A stretch of 5,884 nucleotides of DNA from CAZLAJ01 sp964644605 (GCA_964644605.1 CAZXWS010000029.1:1-5884), one strand, 5' to 3'; shown: positions 1 to 5,744, numbered from the stretch's first letter. The notes: generated by a model from the letters alone, not told the origin. Program-made: numbers and translations.

Positions 1-11
1 TCCTTAAGTGT

Positions 12-17
12 TATAAT
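12..17 (+). promoter_or_regulatory. -10 box of the DUF4342 gene
   Basis: A perfect TATAAT lies here; the matching -35 would fall outside the window. Transcription would start near base 24. That gives about 6 bases of leader to an in-frame TTG at 30, or about 21 bases to the ATG at 45. There is no Shine-Dalgarno site before either start. Confidence 0.55.
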
Positions 18-44
18 AGAAAAAAATAATTGAAGAATAAACAT

Positions 45-308
45 ATGGTACAAAAAAAAGAAGAAACATATCAAACAACAGGAGAACGGTTACTCGAAAA
101 AGTGAAAGAGCTTATTAAAGAAGGAAATGTTCGAAAAATCACCATTCAAGATAAAAAGGGAAAAACTATTGCCGAGTTTCCGTTAACTGTTGGTGTCATC
201 GGAGCCGTAGTTGTTCCGGTGCTTGCAGCAGTCGGTGCAATGGCGGCTTTAATTTCAGACTGCACAATTACTGTAGTACGTGAAGATGAATCCCCCCAAA
301 AAAGTTAA
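45..308 (+). CDS. DUF4342 domain protein
   Basis: A small protein of 87 residues matching the DUF4342 family, whose biochemical role is unknown. The family pattern I recognise is an amphipathic charged helix (residues 13-27, GERLLEKVKELIKEG), then a basic strand pair (NVRKITIQDKKGKTIAEFP, 28-46), then a hydrophobic Gly/Ala/Val-rich segment (48-70) that could be one membrane helix, and a short strand with an acidic tail. The hydrophobic stretch suggests association with the inner membrane, with the charged N-terminus in the cytoplasm; this is inference. I chose the ATG at 45. An in-frame TTG at 30 would add five residues (MKNKH) and lies 12 bases after the -10 box, the same gap as for the Cas4-like gene, so it remains possible. 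The gene stands alone, with 100 bases before radC. The family call is fairly sure; the function is unknown. Confidence 0.82.
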   Translation: MVQKKEETYQTTGERLLEKVKELIKEGNVRKITIQDKKGKTIAEFPLTVGVIGAVVVPVLAAVGAMAALISDCTITVVREDESPQKS

Positions 309-373
309 ATGGTATATCCTTTTATAGAGCACGTCACAAAAACATTATTCTGCTTTTTGTATCATATAATCTC

Positions 374-402
374 CTGACAAAATCATTCACTTGTTTTATT
401 GT
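374..402 (+). promoter_or_regulatory. Probable radC promoter (leaderless)
   Basis: CTGACA at 374-379 matches the -35 consensus at 5 of 6 bases. It is separated by exactly 17 bases from TATTGT at 397-402, a 4 of 6 match to the -10 consensus. With six bases after the -10, transcription would begin at the A of the ATG at 409, giving a leaderless mRNA. A perfect TATAAT at 365-370 is a competing -10 without a good -35; it would give a leader of about 32 bases that has no Shine-Dalgarno site. Confidence 0.45.
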
Positions 403-408
403 GTATAT

Positions 409-1098
409 ATGGTTACATTTACTGTGCATGATCTACCTGTTTCTGAAAGACCACGAGAAAGACTTCAAAAATATGGTGCTGAAACGCTATCCATTCAAGA
501 ACTTATAGCAATTATTTTAGGAAGAGGAATTTCTGGTGAATCAGTTTTATTAATTGCACAAAAATTAATTACTCACTTTGGAGATATCCAAGCAGTAGGA
601 CAAGCATCATTAGAAGATTTACAAAGCATACATGGTTTAGGGTTTGCAAAAGCATGTCAATTAAGAGCTTGTTTTGAAATTGCCCGACGTCTTGCAATTC
701 CAAAACAAATTGATACAAAAAATTCACAACTGCAGTCCCCTCCCTCATTATTTCAGTTGATTCGTGAACATATACATGAATATTCAAAAGAGCATTTTTT
801 GGTCATAAGCTTAGATACGCGTAACTGTTTCATTGCTATCGATACGGTTTCTATAGGAACTTTAAATGCAAGTTTAGTACATCCTAGGGAAGTTTTTGAT
901 AAGGCTATTCGTCGACATGCGGCACATGTTATTGTTGCACATAATCATCCATCTAACAATCCTGATCCTTCTTTTGAAGATATCGAAATCACAAAGCGAT
1001 TAGTAAGTGCGGGAAATGTATTAGGTATAAAAGTTATTGATCATATAATAGTTACTCAAAAAGATTACATTAGTTTACGTGAGAAAAATATTATGTAA
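409..1098 (+). CDS. radC: RadC family JAMM-domain protein
   Basis: RadC (UPF0758/DUF2466), 229 residues from this start, the usual full length for the family. The N-terminus has the family hallmark DLPVSERPRERLQKYG (8-23), then a helix-hairpin-helix-like region (about 60-94, with IHGLGFAKA at 74-82) that could bind DNA. The C-terminal MPN/JAMM metalloprotease-like domain carries Glu128 and the zinc motif His178-x-His180-x7-Ser188-x2-Asp191 (VAHNHPSNNPDPSFED), so all expected metal ligands are present. Asn183 replaces the common Gly after HPS. RadC's true activity is unsettled: the original repair phenotype was later traced to recG, and the enzyme's substrate is not known. The longest frame begins at a TTG at 391, adding MFYCVY, but the ATG at 409 fits the family start and the promoter spacing. 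No SOS box is apparent, and the gene is not in an obvious operon. Confidence 0.96.
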   Translation: MVTFTVHDLPVSERPRERLQKYGAETLSIQELIAIILGRGISGESVLLIAQKLITHFGDIQAVGQASLEDLQSIHGLGFAKACQLRACFEIARRLAIPKQIDTKNSQLQSPPSLFQLIREHIHEYSKEHFLVISLDTRNCFIAIDTVSIGTLNASLVHPREVFDKAIRRHAAHVIVAHNHPSNNPDPSFEDIEITKRLVSAGNVLGIKVIDHIIVTQKDYISLREKNIM

Positions 1099-1133
1099 TT
1101 AATTACTCCGCACCCTTATCGATTAATTTTTTT
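1097..1133 (+). terminator. Weak candidate terminator after radC
   Basis: AATTAAT at 1097-1103, overlapping the radC stop codon, can pair with ATTAATT at 1122-1128, and a run of seven T follows at 1127-1133. The stem is all A/T and the loop is 18 bases, so the hairpin would be unstable. The T-run is the main reason to list it. Confidence 0.2.
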
Positions 1134-1162
1134 ATACCCTTTCTATATATACATATTTAATA

Positions 1163-1168
1163 TATAAT
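1163..1168 (+). promoter_or_regulatory. -10 box of the glycosyltransferase operon
   Basis: A perfect TATAAT ends 10 bases before the ATG at 1179, so the transcript would start about 0-4 bases before that codon. The -35 position (around 1140-1145, TTTCTA) is a poor match. There is no Shine-Dalgarno site. The ATG at 1167 overlaps this box and would lie upstream of the transcription start, which argues against it as the start codon. Confidence 0.55.
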
Positions 1169-1178
1169 GTTTACTTAC

Positions 1179-2210
1179 ATGTCTATTCATAAAGAACTAA
1201 CTGTTATTATTCCAGCATATAATGAATCAGCAAGTATAGCTGATACGTTAAAAAGCTTAAAAAATCAAACGTTTCCAGTAAAAGAAATTATTGTCGTAGA
1301 TGATTTTTCTACTGATGATACTGGTGAAATTGCTCAATCGTTTGGTGTTACCGTAATTAGACCTCCTCAAAATACCGGTTCCAAAGCCGGTGCGCAAAAT
1401 TTTGCTCTCGATTTTGTAAAAACAGACTATACAATGGCGCTTGATGCTGACACGGCCTTAGCTGCAGATGCTATCGAGAAGTTGATGACAGCATTTACGA
1501 GTGAAAAAGTAGCAGCAGCGTGCGGATTTGTTATTCCTCAATATGTCAATACTATTTGGGAAAGAGGTCGTTATATAGAGTATTTATTAGCGTTTACTTT
1601 TTACAAGCCTATTCAAGACCATATTGGTAAACCATTGATTTCATCAGGATGTTTTTCTATTTATCAAACAGAGTTTCTTCGCGATCATAAAGGATGGCCA
1701 CAACGCACAATGGCGGAGGATATGGATTTAACATGGTCGTTTCATAAAAGTAAGTTTATTGTTCGATTTATTCCAGACGCATTATGCTATCCCATAGAGC
1801 CGAATAATTTTCACTTCATGAGCAAGCAACTGAAACGGTGGTCACACGGCTTTGTACAAAACCTTCAACTGCACTGGAAGGATGTTATTAAAATTCCGTA
1901 TTTAAATTATATTATTGCGGTGTCAGCCTGGGATGCAATTATGGGAGCGTTACTGTATGTGATTGTCCTGCCTTTATTAACTATCATTTTTAGGAATCCT
2001 TTATTTTTGCTAGGCTATTTTATTGATGCACCTATTACCCTAATCCCTGTTTTATATAAAGGCATACAAAGAAAAGAATTTTTTAAAGTACTATTTAGTT
2101 TTCCAAGTTTTATTATTTTGCGTTTTGTAAATAGTTTATTTATTTTAGAAGCATTTTGGTCAGAATTAATCATGAAAAAAAGGTTATTAACATATGAAAA
2201 AGGGCATTAA
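1179..2210 (+). CDS. Membrane family 2 glycosyltransferase
   Basis: A GT-A fold, inverting family 2 glycosyltransferase of 343 residues, probably moving a sugar from a nucleotide-sugar to a cell-surface glycan or lipid at the cytoplasmic face of the membrane. The catalytic domain has LTVIIPAYNES (7-17), the nucleotide-binding VVDDFSTDDT (39-48), the metal-binding DAD (89-91), the acceptor-side SSGCFSIY (155-162), the catalytic-base region AEDMDL (179-184) and QLKRW (217-221), a QxxRW motif as in processive synthases (chitin, hyaluronan, PgaC, cellulose types). About three hydrophobic helices follow (roughly 243-271, 275-294, 303-327). It lacks the N-terminal membrane helices of PgaC-like enzymes. 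The motif set suggests a polymerising or processive enzyme, but sugar and product cannot be read from the sequence. The longest frame starts at 1167 inside the -10 box; I prefer 1179. It is probably co-transcribed with the next gene, 3 bases downstream. Confidence 0.93.
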   Translation: MSIHKELTVIIPAYNESASIADTLKSLKNQTFPVKEIIVVDDFSTDDTGEIAQSFGVTVIRPPQNTGSKAGAQNFALDFVKTDYTMALDADTALAADAIEKLMTAFTSEKVAAACGFVIPQYVNTIWERGRYIEYLLAFTFYKPIQDHIGKPLISSGCFSIYQTEFLRDHKGWPQRTMAEDMDLTWSFHKSKFIVRFIPDALCYPIEPNNFHFMSKQLKRWSHGFVQNLQLHWKDVIKIPYLNYIIAVSAWDAIMGALLYVIVLPLLTIIFRNPLFLLGYFIDAPITLIPVLYKGIQRKEFFKVLFSFPSFIILRFVNSLFILEAFWSELIMKKRLLTYEKGH

Positions 2211-2213
2211 TAT

Positions 2214-2579
2214 ATGAATGTAGGATTACCAGGTACCGGAATCGGAGGAATTTTTTACATGATTACTGTAGGACTAATCTTTGTGTATGAGTTTTTTTAT
2301 TCTGTTTTTAGAAAATCTACTAAAGCTAGATGGAAAGTTGTACTGGAGGAATTTTTATTGACAGTTACGATGATCTTAGTCGCAGTAGTCATAAACGAGA
2401 TCTTAGGAAGGTATGTTTTTCACCAGCGACCACCACATTTTTCTGAAAGTGCAAATCCTGCAGTAAATTTTGCACATGTACTACAAGTTCATCCAATACT
2501 TGTTCCATTTATAATATTGATTTTAGTCATGTTTCTTGTAAATATAATTGCACTAGCATTAAAATTGTCCAAAGCATAA
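2214..2579 (+). CDS. Small three-helix membrane protein, GT2 partner
   Basis: A 121-residue integral membrane protein with no named family that I can assign with confidence. It opens with GLPGTGIGG (4-12), leading into hydrophobic helices at about 13-31, 45-64 and 95-117. A basic loop (RKSTKARWK, 33-41) and a polar loop (RYVFHQRPPHFSESANP, 66-82) lie between them. The start is 3 bases after the glycosyltransferase stop, so translation is probably coupled. An AAAGGG at the end of the upstream gene is at best a weak ribosome site. A second in-frame ATG (2259, residue 16) has a perfect GGAGGAA 8 bases before it, but using it would remove the PGTGIGG segment. From memory, similar small membrane proteins with a PGTGIGG N-terminus occur beside glycosyltransferases in CPR genomes, which favours the upstream start. 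A role in assembling or exporting the glycan is inference. Confidence 0.8.
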   Translation: MNVGLPGTGIGGIFYMITVGLIFVYEFFYSVFRKSTKARWKVVLEEFLLTVTMILVAVVINEILGRYVFHQRPPHFSESANPAVNFAHVLQVHPILVPFIILILVMFLVNIIALALKLSKA

Positions 2580-2585
2580 AAACCA

Positions 2586-4451
2586 TTAACTAGCGCCTCC
2601 ACCTCCGCCTCCACCACCACCGCCACCACCTCCGGAAAAGCCTCCTCCAGAGCCACTGCTGAATGAAGTATTAAACGAATCAACCATTGAGTTAAAACTA
2701 TTTGAGAAGCTAGTTGCGAAGTCCACATTGATGCCAGAAGCGACAGAATCCGCAAATGAATTACCATGGGTGGCTGATATATAGTACCATCCTGGTGATA
2801 CATGAGTTTGAGCCAAAATAAGAGGGAGATATTCCTTTATTTTTGAAGCGACTCCCAGTGCTGTACCGTAGACTAAAATATCTTCCCAAATGATTAATGC
2901 TTGTGGCAATTCGCGTTTTATTCGTGACACATTACTAATATATTTTTTAAACGCTAGCCATTTTTTTGCTTGTATTTCAGCATCTAATGTCCATCGCAAA
3001 AATATTTTCCCAATAAGGTAAAAAAGAAAGCCCCCTAAAATTCCTCCCCAAATTGAAAGTTGAATATATGCCATGACAGGGAGTTTAAAAATAAAACAAA
3101 ATACAATGACAAAGATTAGTAATAAAATAATATTGCTTGCGACAAAACGAGTACGCCATGTTTTACTGTTATCTTCAACAAAGTTTTTTTCGTCTGCCTC
3201 TTCCTTTACCTGCTGAATCCAACCGTTAAAGAAGTTTTTCATGGCTATCGGTTTTTGTTTCATCCTGTCTTTTAAGTCATCCATAGTCACTTCGGGTTCA
3301 TTATTTGCCATATCTTTTAGAAGATTTAATACTGAATATTCTGATGATTCTAATGATGAATCATTCGCGTCAGTTTTAAAGTGAATAATATAATGATAAT
3401 CTCGATGACTGCCAATACCAAAGATACCCTTGGTATAGTATTCTTGCCCTTCTATCTTAATAAACCCTTTTTGCGCGAGTTGTAAAATAGTCGCAGAAAA
3501 TGAGTTGGTCGTGACGCTTTGATCCTGTGATACCAGTGCTTCTACTTGAGCAGCAGGTATATTTTTTGAGGGCGGAAACGGAATTTCATCTTCAATGGTT
3601 GGAGTAGTATACTCTTTACCTACTCGTTGCCATATACGGTACCAATAAATTAACCAAAATAAAAATATAATCCCAGCTACAATAAGTCCAATTGCTTTAG
3701 TCCGTTCCTGTAAAACTGTCATGTCTTGGAACCCTTTTTCTTCTGCCTTGATCTGTTTGAGTTTGTTGGTTTCGAGAGGAGTGATGGTAAGTATAGAAGA
3801 GGGAAATACTACTCTCGTTTCAACAAATGTTTCTGAAGGAATATCACTCGCCATAAACTGTGCAGTTTGACTGTCTAATATTTTTGCTTGTCCATTTAAC
3901 GGTCCATGTCCCCACACATTTATCAAAGCGGGATCAACCGTTTGCGGTAGATGTACAGTTATAAGTACATGGTCAGTTTTAGCTCCCCACTTATCACCAA
4001 TTACTTTCCAATAAAAATCGGCCACATCCTTATATGCTTGAATAGCGTTATGCACATTATAACTTAGATTAAAAGTTTTAGTTTGATTTATTGAATTATG
4101 ATAGGCTTCAATATGGACGTTTGTAGCAGTTTGTACAACAGCGTATTTTTCGGCAGGACGTGTCGAATCAGTTCCCGGAATTTGAGTATATTTTATTTCG
4201 TTTGGAACCGTTCCTTCGCTTAATTCCACTGCATCGATCGTCTCTCCTGATCTAAGAGGGATATCCCAGTATACCTGTGTAAATGATCCATCAAAGTTAA
4301 ATTGTCGGTGCTCCTGGACAATAAAATCGCCATTTTTCTGAATAGTTATATCAGTAGTTACATCGGGAAAATAAAAAGATTTTGCTTCTACAGCTGATTT
4401 TAAACAGAAGAAAAATGATACAGCAATAAACAAAGATATAAATTTTTTCAT
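2586..4451 (-). CDS. DUF2207 membrane protein with poly-Gly tail
   Basis: A DUF2207 family protein of 621 residues; the family's function is unknown. It begins with a signal peptide (KKF, hydrophobic core to about residue 20, likely cleavage after VEA at 23). A beta-rich extracytoplasmic domain (about 26-225) includes the family-like TTDITIQKNGDFIVQEHRQFNF region, written here only in part as TTDITIQKNGD (32-42). A membrane helix follows at 253-271, then a soluble part with a probable winged-helix-like segment (SATILQLAQKGFIKIEG, 319-335), a pair of membrane helices (about 437-456 and 460-485), and a Ser/Gly-rich tail ending in 13 consecutive glycines and Ala-Ser. The GGGFSGGGG-type end is, from memory, typical of this family, so the frame is complete and not degenerate. 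It is divergent from the SdpI-like gene across 100 bases and convergent with the membrane gene, with 6 bases between stop codons. Confidence 0.9.
   Translation of the reverse strand: MKKFISLFIAVSFFFCLKSAVEAKSFYFPDVTTDITIQKNGDFIVQEHRQFNFDGSFTQVYWDIPLRSGETIDAVELSEGTVPNEIKYTQIPGTDSTRPAEKYAVVQTATNVHIEAYHNSINQTKTFNLSYNVHNAIQAYKDVADFYWKVIGDKWGAKTDHVLITVHLPQTVDPALINVWGHGPLNGQAKILDSQTAQFMASDIPSETFVETRVVFPSSILTITPLETNKLKQIKAEEKGFQDMTVLQERTKAIGLIVAGIIFLFWLIYWYRIWQRVGKEYTTPTIEDEIPFPPSKNIPAAQVEALVSQDQSVTTNSFSATILQLAQKGFIKIEGQEYYTKGIFGIGSHRDYHYIIHFKTDANDSSLESSEYSVLNLLKDMANNEPEVTMDDLKDRMKQKPIAMKNFFNGWIQQVKEEADEKNFVEDNSKTWRTRFVASNIILLLIFVIVFCFIFKLPVMAYIQLSIWGGILGGFLFYLIGKIFLRWTLDAEIQAKKWLAFKKYISNVSRIKRELPQALIIWEDILVYGTALGVASKIKEYLPLILAQTHVSPGWYYISATHGNSFADSVASGINVDFATSFSNSFNSMVDSFNTSFSSGSGGGFSGGGGGGGGGGGGGAS
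2595..2648 (-). repeat. Glycine-codon low-complexity tract
   Basis: This GC-rich stretch encodes Gly602-604, Phe605, Ser606 and the 13 glycines 607-619 of the DUF2207 protein. The glycine codons are a mixture of GGA, GGT and GGC with no GGG. The tract is therefore not a simple trinucleotide repeat made by slippage, and the amino acid appears to be what is conserved. It stands out in base composition against the AT-rich surroundings. Confidence 0.85.
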
Positions 4452-4460
4452 GGATACTAC

Positions 4461-4466
4461 ATTATA
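4461..4466 (-). promoter_or_regulatory. -10 box of the DUF2207 gene
   Basis: On the minus strand this is a perfect TATAAT, with 9 bases between it and the ATG at 4451-4449. The transcript would begin 0-3 bases before the start codon, so the mRNA is leaderless or nearly so, and no Shine-Dalgarno site is possible in that space. The -35 position (4484-4489, TAGCAA on the minus strand) matches consensus at only 3 of 6 bases. The spacer is very A/T-rich. Confidence 0.55.
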
Positions 4467-4537
4467 AGATGATTTATTATTTTTTTGCTAGGTATATCTT
4501 GGTAAGCTAGATCACCGCATAAAAAGCTGGGTAGGAG

Positions 4538-4543
4538 TAATAT
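4538..4543 (+). promoter_or_regulatory. Possible -10 box of the SdpI-like gene
   Basis: TAATAT matches the -10 consensus at 4 of 6 positions, including the important TA at the start and T at the end, and ends 8 bases before the ATG at 4552. This repeats the close spacing seen at neighbouring genes. A GGAG at 4534-4537 is 14 bases from the ATG, too far for a normal Shine-Dalgarno site. No -35 is evident. Confidence 0.3.
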
Positions 4544-4551
4544 TCACATAT

Positions 4552-5331
4552 ATGAAAAAAATTCAATTAGCTGTAATTGGACTCAGTTTTGTAGCAACTG
4601 CGTTTCTATTTCAACAACTACCAGCAAAAATCCCTATGCACTGGAACTGGCAAGGACAAATTGATAATTACATGAATAAATTTCCAGCGGTGTGGATTAT
4701 GCCAGCTTTAATGCTGTTGATGTTTGTTTTTTTTCAGGTTATACCATTACTTGATCCCAAAAAGGAGAATTATCGTAAATTTAAAAATGAGTTGATGATT
4801 ATCCAGGTTGGGATCGTAATTTTACTATTTCTATTACAGTTTTTAATTCTTATTACTTCGCTTGGTTACGCAGTCGATGTTCGTACTTCTGTGATTATTG
4901 GAGTTGGCGCTTTATTTATTGTTATCGGATCACAGCTTAAAAAGCTTAGACAGAATTATTTTATTGGAATTCGTACTCCGTGGACATTGAGCAGTACTGA
5001 AAACTGGGATAAAACTCATACATATGGCGCAAAAGTATTTATGATTGCCGGTGTTCTCACCATTTTAGGCGGAATCCTGCCATGGGTGGGATCAGCATTT
5101 ACACTAGGAAGTATCATTATGGCTGCAATTCTCCCATTAGTTTATTCATTCCTCGTATTCAAAAACCAGGAAAATAAAATGAAGTATACGTATGTAGTAT
5201 TGATAGTTGCGGCACTATTACTTTTATTTGTGCGCGGAATAACTGGCGAAGACACATGGATATGTGTTAATGGTAAGTGGGTAGCTCATGGCCACCCAAC
5301 TTCGTCACAGCCGTCTTATAAGTGCCGTTAA
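4552..5331 (+). CDS. DUF1648/SdpI-type membrane protein, extended C-terminus
   Basis: A polytopic membrane protein of 259 residues. The N-terminal DUF1648 region is clear: helix 4-22, then PAKIPMHWNWQGQIDNYMNK (24-43), then helix 45-65. Helices follow at about 83-104 and 111-127, then the SdpI signature LRQNYFIGIRTPWTLSSTEN (132-151) with W152 and TH (155-156), then helices 159-178 and 183-203. In Bacillus subtilis, SdpI protects against the SdpC toxin and sequesters the repressor SdpR; most distant homologues have no tested role. SdpI itself is about 207 residues. This protein adds a seventh helix (about 212-228) and a tail with WICVNGKWVAHGHP (236-249) and a final Cys258, presumably on the outer side, where C238 and C258 could form a disulfide. 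No SdpR-like repressor or clear SdpC toxin gene is in the window, so an immunity role is only a possibility. Confidence 0.9.
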   Translation: MKKIQLAVIGLSFVATAFLFQQLPAKIPMHWNWQGQIDNYMNKFPAVWIMPALMLLMFVFFQVIPLLDPKKENYRKFKNELMIIQVGIVILLFLLQFLILITSLGYAVDVRTSVIIGVGALFIVIGSQLKKLRQNYFIGIRTPWTLSSTENWDKTHTYGAKVFMIAGVLTILGGILPWVGSAFTLGSIIMAAILPLVYSFLVFKNQENKMKYTYVVLIVAALLLLFVRGITGEDTWICVNGKWVAHGHPTSSQPSYKCR

Positions 5332-5424
5332 CTCATTACCATCCTCTTACTTGTCTCTACCATCCTTTTAATCTTCGCTCTATAAACTGATTAGATTGAA
5401 ACAGTGGTTATAAATTATAGATGA

Positions 5425-5430
5425 GAGGTG
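5425..5430 (+). promoter_or_regulatory. Shine-Dalgarno site of the 75-residue protein
   Basis: GAGGTG sits 7 bases before the ATG at 5438, good spacing for ribosome binding and the only convincing Shine-Dalgarno site at a chosen start in this window. TATAAA at 5409-5414 could be the -10, giving a leader of about 17 bases that contains this site. The -35 position is not recognisable. Confidence 0.65.
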
Positions 5431-5437
5431 AAAGAAT

Positions 5438-5665
5438 ATGGCAGTAAGAGAAAATAGAGATGATGACTATAGAAACAAGAAAGAACATAAGGATACAAAT
5501 TGGTGGCCGTTATTGCTCATACCCCTTGCTTTGTTTATAGGATGGGCAGGACGTGATGCTTTAGGCCGTGCAAATGAAAATAATTCAGTACAGTATGGCG
5601 TGGGAGGCGGACCTGGAACTTTAATTCCATGTGTTTCACCATCCACAGGTTCAGGCAGTCAATAA
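5438..5665 (+). CDS. Small single-helix membrane protein, unknown function
   Basis: A 75-residue protein that I do not recognise. Residues 1-20 are very hydrophilic and charged (many Arg, Lys, Asp and Glu), followed by one hydrophobic helix (NWWPLLLIPLALFIGWAG, 21-38), then a Gly/Ser/Pro-rich polar tail with a single Cys65. The positive N-terminus suggests it is held inside with the tail outside, although there are many acidic residues too. No signal-peptidase or lipobox motif is evident. The start is well supported by a Shine-Dalgarno site at 7 bases, and the stop is followed by a strong terminator, so it is likely a real, separately expressed gene. It lies 106 bases after the SdpI-like gene on the same strand; read-through from that gene is possible because no terminator is visible between them. 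Confidence 0.75.
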   Translation: MAVRENRDDDYRNKKEHKDTNWWPLLLIPLALFIGWAGRDALGRANENNSVQYGVGGGPGTLIPCVSPSTGSGSQ

Positions 5666-5681
5666 ATATTACATTAGTTAA

Positions 5682-5709
5682 ACTGGCAGATAACTGCCAG
5701 TATTTTTTT
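5682..5709 (+). terminator. Intrinsic terminator
   Basis: A perfect 7-base stem (CTGGCAG at 5683-5689 with CTGCCAG at 5694-5700, extended by one A-T pair) closes a four-base ATAA loop and is followed by T, A and a run of seven T. It lies 16 bases after the stop codon of the 75-residue protein. It separates that gene from the Cas4-like gene, whose -10 box begins 17 bases later. Confidence 0.93.
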
Positions 5710-5726
5710 GTAGTTTAACAGTAATT

Positions 5727-5732
5727 TATAAT
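5727..5732 (+). promoter_or_regulatory. -10 box of the Cas4-like gene
   Basis: A perfect TATAAT ends 12 bases before the ATG at 5745, implying a leader of about 6 bases or fewer and no Shine-Dalgarno site. The -35 position falls in the T-run of the preceding terminator and has no consensus match. Confidence 0.5.
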
Positions 5733-5744
5733 GTATTACATGGT

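Noticed and set aside
336..360. Inverted repeat ACAAAAA / TTTTTGT between the DUF4342 gene and radC
   Set aside because: Seven base pairs, nearly all A/T, with an 11-base loop and no T-run after the stem; too weak to call a terminator.
569..787. Open frame on the minus strand inside radC
   Set aside because: It lies wholly antisense to a clear RadC reading frame and its product has no recognisable domain; a shadow frame.
2244..2356. The 12-base word GGAGGAATTTTT occurs twice (2244 and 2345) within one gene
   Set aside because: The two copies are in different codon frames, and one such repeat is expected by chance in a biased sequence of this length; the second copy is not followed by an ATG.
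2489..2803. Open frame on the minus strand overlapping the end of the membrane gene and the DUF2207 tail
   Set aside because: It reads the glycine-codon tract in another frame, giving Val/Glu/Ala-rich sequence, and has no start signal; a shadow of the low-complexity region.
2586..4451. Recoded UGA (Gly) as in Gracilibacteria or SR1
   Set aside because: All reading frames close with TAA and make full-length family proteins without any in-frame TGA, and glycine is encoded by ordinary GGN codons, so the standard bacterial code suffices.
5337..5366. Direct repeat TACCATCCT, 21 bases apart, in the pyrimidine-rich spacer after the SdpI-like gene
   Set aside because: Only two short copies in low-complexity sequence. 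I also looked for pairing with the downstream GAGGTG site that might hide it and found only short, imperfect matches.
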